From Myxococcota bacterium (GTDB taxonomy: Bacteria > Myxococcota_A > Polyangia > Polyangiales > JANWZI01), in the NCBI GenBank assembly GCA_025054695.1, contig JANWZI010000013.1:1-56998 (forward strand): a DNA stretch of 56,998 nucleotides, in the 5' to 3' direction. The notes under the pieces are model-generated. The model was not told where the DNA came from, did not search any database, and worked only from the letters and a program-made list of their open reading frames with translations. Position numbers and translations under genes: made by a program. Below are positions 1 through 8,639 of the stretch, one piece after another (the stretch's first letter is position 1; each line of letters begins with the position of its first letter).

Positions 1-227
1 ACCCGCGCCTCGCGCAGCGAGCCCAGCGCCGTGTGCAGCCGAGCCCGTCGATTGCCGCGATCGCTGCCGTCGGCTTCCGCTAGATTCAGTGCTGCGCTGC
101 TCGCCGCGCGCCGGATTTGTCGTGCAAGGTCTCGGTCGACCGATTCGATCGATTCGACGATCGAGCGCATGCGGGCGATGGTGTCGAGCAACAGCTCCAG
201 CGCCTCGAGCCGCAGGGGGGTGTGCAT
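1..227 (-). CDS. four-helix-bundle protein (23S rRNA IVS family), 3' end cut by window
   Basis: Small helical protein of the family first noticed as ORFs in 23S rRNA intervening sequences (TIGR02436/PF05635, 'four helix bundle protein'); cellular role not established. The 75 visible residues start at an ATG (225-227) preceded by a strong GGAGGGAGGG ribosome site at 229-238. Family signature visible: LARQIRRAASSAALNLAEAD at about residues 36-55, followed by the R-L-H-T-A-L-G-S-L-R-E-A segment typical of the third helix. The gene runs leftward out of the window, so about 40 residues are missing. Its 5' leader forms part of a 94-base imperfect palindrome (215-308). It is divergent from ssb. Family assignment is good; function unknown. 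Confidence 0.8.
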   Translation of the reverse strand, partial: MHTPLRLEALELLLDTIARMRSIVESIESVDRDLARQIRRAASSAALNLAEADGSDRGNRRARLHTALGSLREAR

Positions 228-308
228 GCCCTCCCTCCAAGCGAAAGAACCGTGACAGCGTCGTGTGCTGGCACGGGTTCTTTCGCCCTTCCGGGCTGCA
301 CACCCCCC
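215..308. repeat. imperfect inverted repeat at the leader of the four-helix-bundle gene
   Basis: Outer arms of 12 bases match perfectly (215-226 GGGGGGTGTGCA against 297-308). Inner arms of 14/15 bases (241-254 GCGAAAGAACCGTG against 272-286) match with one bulged base and enclose a 17-base loop. The right half is therefore an inverted, diverged copy of the leader and first codons of the minus-strand gene, with its ATG changed to CTG. In the minus-strand transcript the inner hairpin abuts the ribosome site. It could be a regulatory hairpin, or the relic of a duplicated gene start. Confidence 0.75.
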
Positions 309-350
309 GAGGCGACGAGGCGCGGCGATACGCGAGCGGGCGCGGTCACC

Positions 351-422
351 GATCCCGATCCCGACTCCGAGTCCGAGTCCGAGCCCGAGCCCGAGTCCGA
401 GTCCGAGCCCGAGCCCGAGAGC
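351..422 (+). repeat. H1: GAGNCC hexamer tract, 12 units
   Basis: Twelve contiguous hexamers in one register: two GATCCC, one GACTCC, then GAGTCC and GAGCCC in pairs, ending GAGAGC. It lies in the 309-base divergent gap between the four-helix-bundle gene and ssb. The tract is in the same frame as ssb, and the frame stays open, but the first ATG with a ribosome site is far downstream (537), so it is probably not translated. The rest of the gap (423-536) shows only the ssb leader. Confidence 0.85.
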
Positions 423-536
423 GGAGACACCATGACGCCCTGCGCACCGGAACGGGGTCCCCCACCGGGCTCGACGGCGGGGCCAGACCGGCGTACTGTG
501 CGCCGTTCCTCGACCGCCGCGAGGTGGGATTGCGCC

Positions 537-1007
537 ATGGCTGACGGACTCAACAGGGTGTTCTTGCTCGGCAACCTCGGTCAGGACCCCGAGATGCGCT
601 ACACGCCGAGTCAACAGGCGCTGATGCGCCTCCGGATCGCGACGAACGAGTCGTACCTCGACCGCAATCGCCAGCGGCAGCAACGCACCGAGTGGCACAC
701 GGTCGTGGTCTGGGGCGCACGCGCGGAGGCCCTTCAGAGGTATCTGCACAAGGGCCAGCAGGTGTTCGTCGAGGGGCGTTTGCAGACGCGTCAGTGGGAG
801 GATCGCGACGGCAACAAGCGCACCACCACCGAGGTCATCGCCATCAACATCTGGCCCGTCGGAGCCGGCCGCCGCGAATCGCTGGCGGACGCCGATGCGG
901 CTCGCCGTGCCGATCGCGACGAGGTCCCTGCGGACTACGTCCCGGTCGACGAGTTCGCCGCAGAGCCCGGTCGGGATCCCGGAACCGACGACGACGTGCC
1001 GTTCTGA
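537..1007 (+). CDS. ssb: single-stranded DNA-binding protein SSB
   Basis: Binds single-stranded DNA during replication, recombination and repair. 156 residues. An OB-fold occupies about residues 4-108: the opening LNRVFLLGNLGQDPEMRYT, then the WHTVVVWG strand and the G-Q-Q-V-F-V-E-G-R-L segment, are textbook SSB. A variable acidic linker follows, and the protein ends DDDVPF, the conserved acidic tip that recruits partner proteins. The start is the ATG at 537, chosen because GAGGTGGG (521-528) lies at ribosome-site distance and the family begins M-x-x-x-N. The frame is open upstream through hexamer tract H1 but that part does not resemble SSB. No recombination or replication neighbours are present. 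Confidence 0.95.
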   Translation: MADGLNRVFLLGNLGQDPEMRYTPSQQALMRLRIATNESYLDRNRQRQQRTEWHTVVVWGARAEALQRYLHKGQQVFVEGRLQTRQWEDRDGNKRTTTEVIAINIWPVGAGRRESLADADAARRADRDEVPADYVPVDEFAAEPGRDPGTDDDVPF

Positions 1008-1235
1008 AATGCGCCCCGTCGTCCGAGAATGAAGCGTCGGCAGCTCGAGCGCGACGACGACCCGGCTGCTGCCCATGGGCGAGCCAAACCACGGAGGCGC
1101 CACAGCACTCGCAGCGCGCGGGAATTCCTTCGCAACCCGGGGCTGCCCGCTTCGTCGCCGCCGGTCCTCGGTGCTGGGATGGCCGTGGCACGATCGGAAA
1201 GCCCACCTCCGGTCGGTCGCAAGCAGGCGGGCGCA

Positions 1236-2150
1236 ATGGAGCCCGCGACGGAGTCGGAGACTGAGACTGAGACTGAGACTGAGACCGTGACCGAGACGGA
1301 TCCCGAGCCCGAGTCCGAGCGCAACCACACGCCGGATACGGCAGACCGCCGTGGCGGTTCCGCACCGGTAGCAAGGCGGCGGCCCTCGCGGGTACGCGTC
1401 GACGTGCTGCTCGTCCAGCGAGGCCTGGCGCCGAGCCGCGAGCGAGCGCGCGCGTTGCTGCTCGCGGGCCACGTCTTCTCCGTCGACCGCCGCATCGACA
1501 AGGCCGGCACGCTCCTTCCAACGGATGCGCCGCTTCGCCTCCGGGTACCGGACCACCCCTACGTCTCCCGCGGCGGCGTCAAGCTCGCCGCCGCGCTCGA
1601 TGCGTTCGGCGTCGATCCGATGGAGCGGCTGTGCGCCGACATCGGCGCGTCGACCGGGGGCTTCACCGACTGCCTGCTTCGGCGGGGCGCACGGCGTGTC
1701 TACGCCATCGACGTGGGACACGGGCAGCTGCACCCCAAACTACGCGTCGATCCACGCGTCGTCTGTCTGGAAGGGATCAACGCGCGCCATCTGCACGCGC
1801 ACGCGCTGCCCGAACGCGTCGAGCTCGCCGTCGTCGACGCGAGCTTCATCAGCCTACGCCTGTTGCTCGAGCCCATCGCGTCGATTCTCCGTCCCGGCGC
1901 CCCCCTGATCGCCCTCGTCAAACCTCAGTTCGAGGTGGGCCGCCGCTCGATCCGCGGCGGCGTGGTACGCAACGCGTCCGATCGTCGCGCCGCCATCGAC
2001 GCAGTCGCCGACGCGGCACGGCGAATCGGCTACGCCGTCCTCGGCGGCGTCGACAGCGTGCTACCGGGCCCCGCCGGAAACGTCGAAGCGTTCCTGCATC
2101 TGGTCTGGGGAGGACTCGAGCGCTGCGCAAACGGCGCTCCCGAAGATTGA
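1236..2150 (+). CDS. tlyA: TlyA family rRNA (cytidine-2'-O)-methyltransferase
   Basis: S4-domain plus FtsJ-type methyltransferase; characterised homologues 2'-O-methylate cytidines of 16S and/or 23S rRNA. The S4 domain begins at VRVDVLLVQRGLAPSRERAR, the point where TlyA proteins normally start. The SAM pocket is CADIGASTGGFTDCLLRRGA, and the K-D-K-E tetrad is present (GGVKLA, VVDASFISL, LVKPQFE, GNVEAF). The start is unsure: between the S4 domain and hexamer tract H2 there is no in-frame ATG, GTG or TTG, so translation must begin in or before the repeat. Candidates are ATG 1236 (used here), GTG 1287 and ATG 1029, all without a good ribosome site. The result is a 30-50 residue Glu/Thr-rich N-terminal extension. 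Confidence 0.88.
   Translation: MEPATESETETETETETVTETDPEPESERNHTPDTADRRGGSAPVARRRPSRVRVDVLLVQRGLAPSRERARALLLAGHVFSVDRRIDKAGTLLPTDAPLRLRVPDHPYVSRGGVKLAAALDAFGVDPMERLCADIGASTGGFTDCLLRRGARRVYAIDVGHGQLHPKLRVDPRVVCLEGINARHLHAHALPERVELAVVDASFISLRLLLEPIASILRPGAPLIALVKPQFEVGRRSIRGGVVRNASDRRAAIDAVADAARRIGYAVLGGVDSVLPGPAGNVEAFLHLVWGGLERCANGAPED
1239..1322 (+). repeat. H2: GAGNCC hexamer tract, 14 units, at the 5' end of tlyA
   Basis: Fourteen hexamers in one register, including four identical GAGACT copies in a row (1257-1280), the most homogeneous run of the whole family. The tract is codon-aligned with tlyA and supplies the only plausible nearby start codon after ATG 1236, a GTG made by a GAG-to-GTG change at 1287. 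This is the single tract that probably overlaps a coding region. Confidence 0.85.
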
Positions 2151-2195
2151 CGTCCGGTTTCGTGGGGCGCCGTTCGATAATGGTGTGGGGAGGCC

Positions 2196-2420
2196 GGCCT
2201 CGGGCTGGGGATCGGGCTCGGACCCGGACTCCGACTCGGCCTCGGGCTCCGGACCAGGGCTTCGAACTCGGGCTCGGCCTCTGTCTCGGTCTCGGACTCC
2301 GACCCGGACTCGGCCTCGGTCTCTGACTCGAACTCGGAGTCGGGCTGGGTCGCGGACTCGAACCCGGACGCGGGCTAAGCCTCTGTCTCGCTCGCCGGCC
2401 CGGGCTCGGCCTGCGACTCA
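2196..2420 (-). repeat. H3: GAGNCC hexamer tract on the minus strand, about 37 units
   Basis: On the plus strand it reads CTCGGN repeats, so the GAGNCC unit is on the minus strand. It fills most of the 359-base convergent gap between tlyA and nuoN. The register changes by 3 bases near 2250-2270 and units are more diverged than in H1. No clear terminator hairpin with a T-run is visible in the rest of the gap (2421-2509). Confidence 0.8.
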
Positions 2421-2509
2421 TCTTGCGCAGTCGCGCTCACGCCGTCTCTTACGCTTCGGCGCTTGCACACCCAGGGCGGCGCGCAGCGCACCGTCGCTCG
2501 CGATGTGCC

Positions 2510-3991
2510 CTACGCAACGAGCCGCGAGGCGGCTTCGAGGGCCATCTCGAGATAGGCGTCCGGCGCCACGCCCATCCGGACGACGAAGTAGCCGGCCAGG
2601 ACGAGCGCGAGCACGACGTAGCCGCTCTTCATAGGTACGGCGATGGGCGCGCCCGCCCGCGGCTCGCGCATGAAGAGGTAAACGAGGACGCGCAAGTAGT
2701 AATAGGCGCCGACGACGCTCGCGACGACGCCGATGACCGCGAGCCAAACGTAGCCCCCGCCGGCCTGCACGGCCGCCGCCAGCACGTAGTACTTGGCGAA
2801 AAAGCCCGCCGTCGGGGGCACGCCGATGAGGCTCGCGATGGCGACGACGAAGGGCACGGCCACCATCGGGTGGCGGCGCCCGAGCCCGGCCAGATCCTCG
2901 TAGCTGACCGCCTCGCGCCCCTTGCTGCCCGCGAGGATGAGCGCGCCGAACGCGAGCGCGTTGCTCACCGTGTAGGCCATCAAGTAATAGAAGACCGCCG
3001 AGACGGCCTCCTTGCCCGCGACGGGCACTGCCGCCGCGCCGATGAGCACGTACCCGGCGTGCGCGATCGACGAGTAGGCGAGCATCCGCTTGACGCTCCC
3101 CTGGACGAGCGCCGCGAGATTGCCCCAGACGAGCGAGGCGACCGCCAGCGCCGCCAGCACGGGTGGCCAGCCCGCCGCGACGCTCGCCGACAGCTCGTCG
3201 CCGAAGCTCGTCAGCAGCACGCGCACGAGCGCGGCGAATGCGGCACTCTTGACCGCGACCGCCATGAACGCCGTCGCGGGCGTCACCGCGCCCTCGTAGG
3301 CATCGGGCGTCCAGACGTGGAACGGCACCGCGCTCACCTTGAACGCGAGGCCGACGAGCACCAGGAACAACGACAGCAGCAGCAGCGGCAGGTCGGCCTG
3401 ACCCCCGCGCACGGCCTGACCGATGCCCACGAGGTCCGTCCGTCCCGTCGCTCCGTACAGCAGGGCCGCGCCGAACAGCAGGACCGCCGCGGCGAACGAG
3501 CCGAGCAGGAAGTACTTGAGCGCGCCCTCGACCGCGCGCGCGCTCGTACGTCGGAATCCCGCCAGCGCGTACGCCCCGAGCGAGACCGTCTCGAGGCCGA
3601 TGAACAGCGAGACGAGATCGACGGCGCGCGCGAGTACCACGGCGCCCGCCGTCGCGAGCACCAGCACGACGTAGAATTCGCCGCGCTCCAAGCCGTGCTC
3701 CCGCAGGTAGCCCCCCGCGAGCAGGGCTGAGAGCGCCGCGCCGCCGCAGATGACCACGTCGAAGAACAGGCTCATCCGGTCGGTCGCGAGCCAGCGCGCG
3801 ATCTCGGCGGGAACCTCGGCGGGCCCCCCGCCGACCCACAGCCCGAGCGAGATCCCCGCCGCGGTGAGCAGCACGACCGTCGACAACGTCGCGAGCTCCG
3901 CGCGCTCGCGCGCGAACGCATCGGCGAGCATGAGCCCGACGGCCCCCGCAACGAGCAGCCCGAGCGGCGCGAGCGCGATCCAGCCGCTCAT
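2510..3991 (-). CDS. nuoN: NADH-quinone oxidoreductase subunit N
   Basis: Membrane subunit of respiratory complex I, one of three antiporter-like proton channels. 493 residues, about the usual length, almost entirely transmembrane helices. The antiporter core is recognisable: a Lys-containing FKVSAVPFHVWTPDAYEGA segment in the middle and the R-M-L-A-Y-S-S-I-A-H-A-G helix after it. Its ATG overlaps the nuoM stop by four bases (ATGA, 3988-3991), indicating translational coupling. It is the last gene of the nuoE-F-J-K-L-M-N operon and is followed by hexamer tract H3. Confidence 0.96.
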   Translation of the reverse strand: MSGWIALAPLGLLVAGAVGLMLADAFARERAELATLSTVVLLTAAGISLGLWVGGGPAEVPAEIARWLATDRMSLFFDVVICGGAALSALLAGGYLREHGLERGEFYVVLVLATAGAVVLARAVDLVSLFIGLETVSLGAYALAGFRRTSARAVEGALKYFLLGSFAAAVLLFGAALLYGATGRTDLVGIGQAVRGGQADLPLLLLSLFLVLVGLAFKVSAVPFHVWTPDAYEGAVTPATAFMAVAVKSAAFAALVRVLLTSFGDELSASVAAGWPPVLAALAVASLVWGNLAALVQGSVKRMLAYSSIAHAGYVLIGAAAVPVAGKEAVSAVFYYLMAYTVSNALAFGALILAGSKGREAVSYEDLAGLGRRHPMVAVPFVVAIASLIGVPPTAGFFAKYYVLAAAVQAGGGYVWLAVIGVVASVVGAYYYLRVLVYLFMREPRAGAPIAVPMKSGYVVLALVLAGYFVVRMGVAPDAYLEMALEAASRLVA

Positions 3992-5625
3992 CGCCGTCCC
4001 TCGTCGCCGGGCACCCCGGCCGACGCGACGTGGACCGACCCGCCCCCCGACGGCTCCGTCTCACGCCCCGCCTCGGTCCCCCCCGGCGCGTCGAACAGGA
4101 ACGTCTCGTCCCGCGCGTTGCTGTGTTGCAGCCGCAGCTGGAAGCTCGTCACGAACCGACCCACGGCCGGCTCCATCGGGCGCAGGAAGGTCGCCGGATG
4201 GAGCCCGATCCAGAACACCAGCGCCACGAGGGGCACCAGGGTCGCCGCCTCGCGCCACGTGACGTCGTGCACGCCCTCGTGCTCCTTGCGCACCGGTCCC
4301 CAGAACGTGTGCAGGACGGCGCGCAGCATGTAGAGCGCGGCCAGCACGACGCCCGTCGCCGCGACGGCGGTGAAGATCCGAGGCCACGGATGGAGGGCTT
4401 CACTCGCGAACGTACCCGCGAGCACCATGAATTCTCCGATGAATCCGTTGGTCCCCGGCAACCCGATGGAGCTCATCGCCACGATGACGAACAGCAGCGC
4501 GTAGTACGGCATCGGAGCCGCCAGCCCGCCCATCGCGCCCAAGTCGCGCGTGTGCAGCCGCTCGTAGACGACGCCCACGAGCAGGAACAGCGCCCCGGTC
4601 GAGATTCCGTGATTGATCATCTGGAGCACGGCCCCCTGCACGCCCGTCGGATTCATCGAGAACAGTCCGAGCATCACGAAGCCGAGGTGGCTGACGGAGC
4701 TGTAGGCGACGAGCTTCTTGAGGTCCTGCTGCACCCAGGCGCACAGGGCGCCATAGACGATGCCCACGACGCCGAGCAGGGCGATGGTGGGCCCCACGTG
4801 GTGCGAGGCCCACGGGAACAGGGGCATCGCGTACCGCACGAAGCCGTACGTCCCCATCTTCAGCATCACCGCGGCCAGGATGACCGAGCCGCCCGTGGGC
4901 GCCTGCACGTGGGCGTCGGGCAACCACGTGTGCAGCGGGAACATCGGCACCTTGATGGCGAAGGCGAGCGCGAACGCCGCGAAGCACAAAAGCTGCTCGT
5001 CGTGCGCGAGCAGCACGCGCTGCAGGTCCGCGAGCTCGAAGCTCCACGCGCCGGCGAGCTGCCGGTGACGCACGGCGAGCACGAGCAGCGCGACGAGCAT
5101 GAGCACGCTGCCGACGAGCGTGTACAGGACGAACTTGACCGACGCGTAGATGCGATCGACGCCGCCCCACACACCGATGATGAGCGCCATCGGCACCAGG
5201 ACGAGCTCCCAGAACACGTAGAAGAGGAACGCGTCCAGGGCGACGAACGTGCCCAGCATCGCCGCCTCGAGCACGAGGAAGGCGACGGCGAGCTCCTTGA
5301 GCTTGGTGCGCACGCCGAGCCAGCTCGCGTACAGCGCGACGGGCGACAGCAGCGTCGTGAGCAGCACGAGCCACAGCGAGATGCCGTCGACGCCGACCGA
5401 CCAGCCGATGCCGAACGGCTCGATCCACGGCGCGCGCTCGACGAACTGCATCTGGCCCGTGGCGTAGTCGCCGTCGAGCAGCTTCAGGCTCAGCGCGAAC
5501 GTGGCGAGCATGAAGCCATTGGCGAGCCATCGCACCGCCCGGACGGCTTGGCGCGGCGTGAACAGCACCACCGCCGCCCCCAGCAGCGGCAGCGCGACGA
5601 GCACCGTGAGCAGCCGCTCGCTCAT
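3988..5625 (-). CDS. nuoM: NADH-quinone oxidoreductase subunit M
   Basis: Proton-pumping membrane subunit of complex I (MrpD-like antiporter family). 545 residues. Visible family features are the conserved Glu in FYVFWELVLVPMALIIG (helix 5), the FAIKVPMFPLHTWLPDAHVQ segment of helix 7-8 with its key Lys, and VAYSSVSHLGFVMLG. The last ~60 residues are a polar, Ser/Gly/Glu-rich tail not needed for the fold. The ATG overlaps the nuoL stop by four bases (5622-5625), and the stop overlaps the nuoN start, so nuoL-M-N are translated as a coupled block. Confidence 0.96.
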   Translation of the reverse strand: MSERLLTVLVALPLLGAAVVLFTPRQAVRAVRWLANGFMLATFALSLKLLDGDYATGQMQFVERAPWIEPFGIGWSVGVDGISLWLVLLTTLLSPVALYASWLGVRTKLKELAVAFLVLEAAMLGTFVALDAFLFYVFWELVLVPMALIIGVWGGVDRIYASVKFVLYTLVGSVLMLVALLVLAVRHRQLAGAWSFELADLQRVLLAHDEQLLCFAAFALAFAIKVPMFPLHTWLPDAHVQAPTGGSVILAAVMLKMGTYGFVRYAMPLFPWASHHVGPTIALLGVVGIVYGALCAWVQQDLKKLVAYSSVSHLGFVMLGLFSMNPTGVQGAVLQMINHGISTGALFLLVGVVYERLHTRDLGAMGGLAAPMPYYALLFVIVAMSSIGLPGTNGFIGEFMVLAGTFASEALHPWPRIFTAVAATGVVLAALYMLRAVLHTFWGPVRKEHEGVHDVTWREAATLVPLVALVFWIGLHPATFLRPMEPAVGRFVTSFQLRLQHSNARDETFLFDAPGGTEAGRETEPSGGGSVHVASAGVPGDEGRR

Positions 5626-8321
5626 CGGACCTTCTCCTCGCGCCGCACGGCCGCCTCCGCGACCGGCTCGGCGTCACGGTCGACCTTCACCACGAGCTCG
5701 ATGCGCTCGCGCGCTTGCCGCCCGAACACGTTGCGCGTCTCGAGCGTCGCGTGCACGAGCGCGGCCACGCGCACGGTCGCGGCGCCGACGACCACGATGT
5801 CCCCGGGCTCGAGGGGCCGTTCGTCCTCGGTGACCTCGCTGCCTCGAATCCGCACCGCGGCGCCGTTGCGGCGCAACACGAGCCGACCGTCACGCCACAG
5901 CAAGGCCGCGGGCAGCGCATTCTCGCCGGCGTCGCGCCGACGCCAGCCGCGGCCGACCAGCCGCTCGCCGAGCTCCACGAGCCTACCCGGCTCGAGGCGA
6001 ACTTCGCGCTCGGGCGACCGCGGATCGCGCGTTACGACGAGCGCCGGTGCGCGCGCATCCGCGGCCGAGTACGTGCGGCTCGCCTCGTACGCCTCGGCGC
6101 TCCACGGCACGTCGAACGTGCCGTCGCCGTCGAGATCCCAGCGATACTCGTATCCCGGCCCCCGCCCCGCCTCGAAGCGCACCGTCGCGCCCTCGACACG
6201 GGCCTCGATGCGCGGATGGGGATACACGACCCACCAGCCCAACAACACGACGCCGACGGCGATGGCGCCCGCGTAGGCCGGCATCGCGCCGGTCTGCAAT
6301 CGTGACAGCAGCCAGCCCCCCAGCTCGGTGACGGCCGCGGTCAGACGCGCGAACAGCGCGTCGACGACGTACCGGTCGAACACGTCGGCGAAACGCCCCG
6401 CCGCCCGCACCGCCCGGACCACCGTCGCGTCGTAGAGCGCGTCGATGCGCCACTCGTCGCGAAGCAGCCGGTACAGCGCCCCGACGCGCGTCGCCAGGGA
6501 CGAGGCCGCCGCGCCGGGCTCGCCCGTCCCGTACCACGCGCGCGCGAGCCCGATCCCGACGAGCATCGCAACGAGGCCAACGCCCATCGCCGCGGCCTCC
6601 GCCGGCCCGAAGTGATGAGCGGCCCCACCGGCACCGGCGGGCTCGCCGCCGGCGGTGGACAGGGTCGCAAAGAAACCCGCGAACCAATCGCCCCAGACGT
6701 TCGGCAGTCCGAGCGCGTGGGGCAAACCAAGCCAGCCGGCGGCGATCGCCCCCACGCCGAGCACGATCAGAGGGAGGGTCAGCACGCGCTCTTCGTGATG
6801 CGGATGCGACTCGTACGGGTGCTCGTCGTCGTGGTGGACGGTCGCTCCGCCCTCACCCACGACCCCGGAAGCCGCTGCGGCCGCGCTGCGGTACGAGCCC
6901 GAGAACGTGAGGAAGTAGAGCCGGAACATGTAGAACGCGGTCATCGTCGCCGCGGCACCGAGCCCGACCAGCACCACCGCGCCGACCCACGCGGGCAGCG
7001 GCCCATCGGGGCCGCCGAGCGCCACGCTCGACGCGCCGAGAAGGATCTCGTCCTTCGAGAAGAAGCCGCTCAGCCCCGGCACGCCCGCGATGGCGAGACA
7101 GCTGACCAGAAACGTCCAGTGCACCGTCGGCAACGCGGTGCGTAGCCCGCCCAGGCGCCGCACGTCGGCGTCACCGTGCGCTCCCACCGCGTGCATGACG
7201 GCGCCCGTCCCGAGGAACAGGCACGCCTTGAAAAAGGCGTGCGTGAAGACGTGGAAGAAGCCCGCCGCGAACGCCCCGACGCCGACGCCCGCGAACATGA
7301 ACCCGAGCTGACTGACCGTCGAATACGCGAGGATCTTCTTCATCCGCGTCTGCACGAGCGCGATGGACGCGGCCAGCAGCGCCGTCGCGGTCCCCACCAG
7401 CGCCACAACGGCCATCGCCGTCGGGCTCTGCACGAAGACGTGCGACAGACGGCAACAGAGATAGACGCCCGCGGTGACCATGGTCGCCGCGTGGATGAGC
7501 GCGGAGACCGGCGTCGGGCCCGCCATCGCGTCGGGCAACCACACGTGCAGCGGGATCTGCGCGCTCTTGCCCGCGCAGCCGAGCAGCAGCAGCAGGCAGG
7601 CGACCGTGGCGACGCTGGCGCCGAACAGACCGCCGCGACCGAGCGTGAACGGCGCGGCGAGCTCCGGTGCCGCACGGTTGATCGCCTCAAGCTCCACGCT
7701 GCCCGTCGCCACCACGAGCACGAACATCCCGAGCAGCATCCCGAGGTCGCCGATGCGGTTGACGACGAAGGCCTTGCGCCCGGCCGCGGCATACGCGGGG
7801 TTCTTCCACCAGAACCCGATGAGCAGGTAGCTGCACAGGCCGACGCCTTCCCAGCCGACGAACAGCAGCGGCAGGTTGCTCGCGAGCACGAGCAGCAGCA
7901 TCGAGCCCGTGAAGAGGTTCAGGTACGCGAAGAAGCGCGCGTAGCCCGGATCGTCGCGCATGTACCCGAGCGAGAAGACGTGGATGAGCGCCCCGACCCC
8001 CGTCACCACCAGCGTCATCACGCCCGAGAGCGCGTCCATCACGAACCCGACGCCGACGGGGATCGCGCGCCCGTCGACGTGCAGGCTGAACCAGTCGTAC
8101 AGGTGCGCGACGATTCGCACGGGCTCGCCGCCGTCCGCGCGCAGATCGACCAGTCGCGCGAACAGCGCCACGGCGAGCAGAAACGACGCGGTCACCGAGC
8201 CGACGCCGATGGCGCCGACGAGCCGGCGGTCGGCGTAGCGGCCGAAGAGGCCATTGAGCACCGCCCCGAACAGGGGCAGCAGCACGATCCAGACGAGCGC
8301 GCGTTGCGGGTCGATGGACAT
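5622..8321 (-). CDS. nuoL: NADH-quinone oxidoreductase subunit L with C-terminal PKD/FHA-like extension
   Basis: Distal proton-pumping subunit of complex I. 899 residues against the usual 600-680. Residues 1 to about 700 are a normal NuoL: FVGWEGVGLCSYLLIGFWW, the SAQIPLHVWLPDAMAGPTPV segment with HAATMVTAGVYL after it, and a final helix ending in WWVVYPHP. Residues about 704-899 are extra and soluble. They begin with a PKD-like strand pair (YEYRWDLDGDGTFD, 724-737). About 800-853 resembles an FHA beta-sandwich (DGRLVLRRNG ... LEPGDIVVVGAATVRV) but lacks the phosphothreonine-binding Ser-x-x-His. Domain names for the tail are inferred from pattern only. The start ATG lies 9 bases after nuoK. 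Confidence 0.93.
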   Translation of the reverse strand: MSIDPQRALVWIVLLPLFGAVLNGLFGRYADRRLVGAIGVGSVTASFLLAVALFARLVDLRADGGEPVRIVAHLYDWFSLHVDGRAIPVGVGFVMDALSGVMTLVVTGVGALIHVFSLGYMRDDPGYARFFAYLNLFTGSMLLLVLASNLPLLFVGWEGVGLCSYLLIGFWWKNPAYAAAGRKAFVVNRIGDLGMLLGMFVLVVATGSVELEAINRAAPELAAPFTLGRGGLFGASVATVACLLLLLGCAGKSAQIPLHVWLPDAMAGPTPVSALIHAATMVTAGVYLCCRLSHVFVQSPTAMAVVALVGTATALLAASIALVQTRMKKILAYSTVSQLGFMFAGVGVGAFAAGFFHVFTHAFFKACLFLGTGAVMHAVGAHGDADVRRLGGLRTALPTVHWTFLVSCLAIAGVPGLSGFFSKDEILLGASSVALGGPDGPLPAWVGAVVLVGLGAAATMTAFYMFRLYFLTFSGSYRSAAAAASGVVGEGGATVHHDDEHPYESHPHHEERVLTLPLIVLGVGAIAAGWLGLPHALGLPNVWGDWFAGFFATLSTAGGEPAGAGGAAHHFGPAEAAAMGVGLVAMLVGIGLARAWYGTGEPGAAASSLATRVGALYRLLRDEWRIDALYDATVVRAVRAAGRFADVFDRYVVDALFARLTAAVTELGGWLLSRLQTGAMPAYAGAIAVGVVLLGWWVVYPHPRIEARVEGATVRFEAGRGPGYEYRWDLDGDGTFDVPWSAEAYEASRTYSAADARAPALVVTRDPRSPEREVRLEPGRLVELGERLVGRGWRRRDAGENALPAALLWRDGRLVLRRNGAAVRIRGSEVTEDERPLEPGDIVVVGAATVRVAALVHATLETRNVFGRQARERIELVVKVDRDAEPVAEAAVRREEKVR

Positions 8322-8330
8322 GGCGCCGCG

Positions 8331-8639
8331 TCAGTGCCTGAGTTGATCGGCCGCGTCGATCTCGACCGTCTTGCGAAGCCGGAAGAACGCGATGACGAGC
8401 GCGAGGCCCACGGCGGCCTCCGCCGCGGCCACCGCGATGACGAGGAACGCGAAGAGCTGACCCGCGTGCGTCTCGGGGCGGAAGCGGTTGAACGCGACCA
8501 GGGCCAGATTGGCCGCGTTGAGCATCAGCTCGATGCACATGAGCTGCACGAGCACGTTGCGCCGGAGCAAAAAGCCCACCGCGCCGATGCCGAAGAGCAG
8601 CGCCGACAGGCCGACGTAGGCGTTGATGCCGGCCGACAT
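8331..8639 (-). CDS. nuoK: NADH-quinone oxidoreductase subunit K
   Basis: Small three-helix membrane subunit of complex I, 102 residues, the standard length. The start [20 protein letters not shown] is family-typical. The two conserved buried Glu residues are in [12 protein letters not shown] (helix 2) and [17 protein letters not shown] (helix 3). The ATG overlaps the nuoJ stop by one base (TGATG, 8637-8641). It is followed after 9 bases by nuoL, the canonical J-K-L order. Confidence 0.96.
   Translation of the reverse strand: MSAGINAYVGLSALLFGIGAVGFLLRRNVLVQLMCIELMLNAANLALVAFNRFRPETHAGQLFAFLVIAVAAAEAAVGLALVIAFFRLRKTVEIDAADQLRH

Noticed and set aside
117-536. N-terminal extension of SSB through the Glu/Ser/Pro repeat
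   Set aside because: The ribosome site and family start both point to ATG 537; the repeat is a member of an intergenic tract family.
4030-6276. 748-residue plus-strand open frame opposite nuoM/nuoL
   Set aside because: Composition is Arg/His/Gln-rich antisense of membrane codons in very GC-rich DNA; nuoM and nuoL on the other strand have clear family motifs and coupled starts.
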